From Myxococcales bacterium (GTDB taxonomy: Bacteria > Myxococcota_A > Bradymonadia > Bradymonadales > Bradymonadaceae), in assembly GCA_007120615.1 (NCBI GenBank), contig SKNI01000028.1, positions 1 through 6,611 of the forward strand: a DNA stretch of 6,611 nt, written 5' to 3'. Below, piece after piece: positions 6,562 through 6,611 of the stretch. Each line of letters begins with the position of its first letter. Position 1 is the first letter of the stretch. A program made the position numbers and the translations under genes. The notes beneath the pieces are model-generated. The model was not told where the DNA came from. It saw only the letters and a program-made list of their open reading frames with translations, and made no database searches.

Positions 6562-6611
6562 ATGAAGCGCATCAAATTACATTGGTGGATTCTCTTTGGG
6601 ATGATCGCCGG
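6562..6611 (+). CDS. Start of a probable dicarboxylate/amino-acid:cation symporter
   Basis: Only the first 16 codons and two bases are present: MKRIKLHWWILFGMIA, with the next codon beginning GG. A short basic start with the KLHW motif, then a hydrophobic helix beginning with ILxGM, resembles the N-termini of the GltP/DctA/SdcS family (DAACS), which import dicarboxylates or glutamate/aspartate with Na+ or H+. The call rests on this short stretch and could be wrong; another membrane protein is possible. Ribosome site candidates are GGGAG (6547-6551, 10 bases before the start) and AGGA (6557-6560, 1 base before it). Confidence 0.5.
   Translation, partial: MKRIKLHWWILFGMIA

Overview
The window comes from a chromosome of moderate GC content with Gram-negative features: a lipoprotein with a clear lipobox, and an outer-membrane protein with a signal peptide and a C-terminal Phe. 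The Asp-rich 'DPDGDT' repeats followed by a Cys-rich region in the lipoprotein, and an EF-G of the spdEFG1 / mitochondrial-EFG1 type, point to the former Deltaproteobacteria (Myxococcota or Bradymonadales-like). That placement is inference, because there is no rRNA or other decisive marker here; Planctomycetes or a spirochaete relative are not excluded by the EF-G alone.

Layout, left to right. (1) 1-366, minus: the N-terminal 122 codons of a lipoprotein gene that runs off the left edge, with an 18-bp tandem repeat. (2) 367-891: a gene-poor stretch holding the lipoprotein ribosome binding site and, at its right end, a candidate fusA promoter and small palindromes. (3) 892-2973, plus: a complete EF-G gene, followed by a strong intrinsic terminator (3004-3055). 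(4) 3124-4341, plus: a CNNM/DUF21-CBS membrane protein, probably an ion transporter. (5) 4390-4430: a perfect 17-bp hairpin with A and T tracts on its two sides, which can terminate both converging genes. (6) 4454-5716, minus: a secreted protein, probably an outer-membrane beta-barrel of a family I do not recognise. (7) 5717-6014: a divergent intergenic region with one hairpin. (8) 6015-6518, plus: a YfcE/MJ0936-type metallophosphoesterase. (9) 6562-6611, plus: the first 16 codons of another gene, which look like the N-terminus of a dicarboxylate/amino-acid:cation symporter.

The genes do not form an obvious pathway. Each of the first three complete genes is bounded by its own terminator, so they are probably separate transcription units; only the phosphoesterase and the gene after it (43-base gap) look possibly co-transcribed. 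The EF-G stands away from the usual rpsL-rpsG-fusA-tuf cluster. That fits a genome with divided EF-G labour, where spdEFG1 does translocation and a second paralogue elsewhere does ribosome recycling. I found no mobile element, CRISPR array, tRNA or rRNA, and nothing that I would call a new defence or biosynthetic system. The most noteworthy items are the EF-G subtype, the edge lipoprotein and the unrecognised outer-membrane protein.
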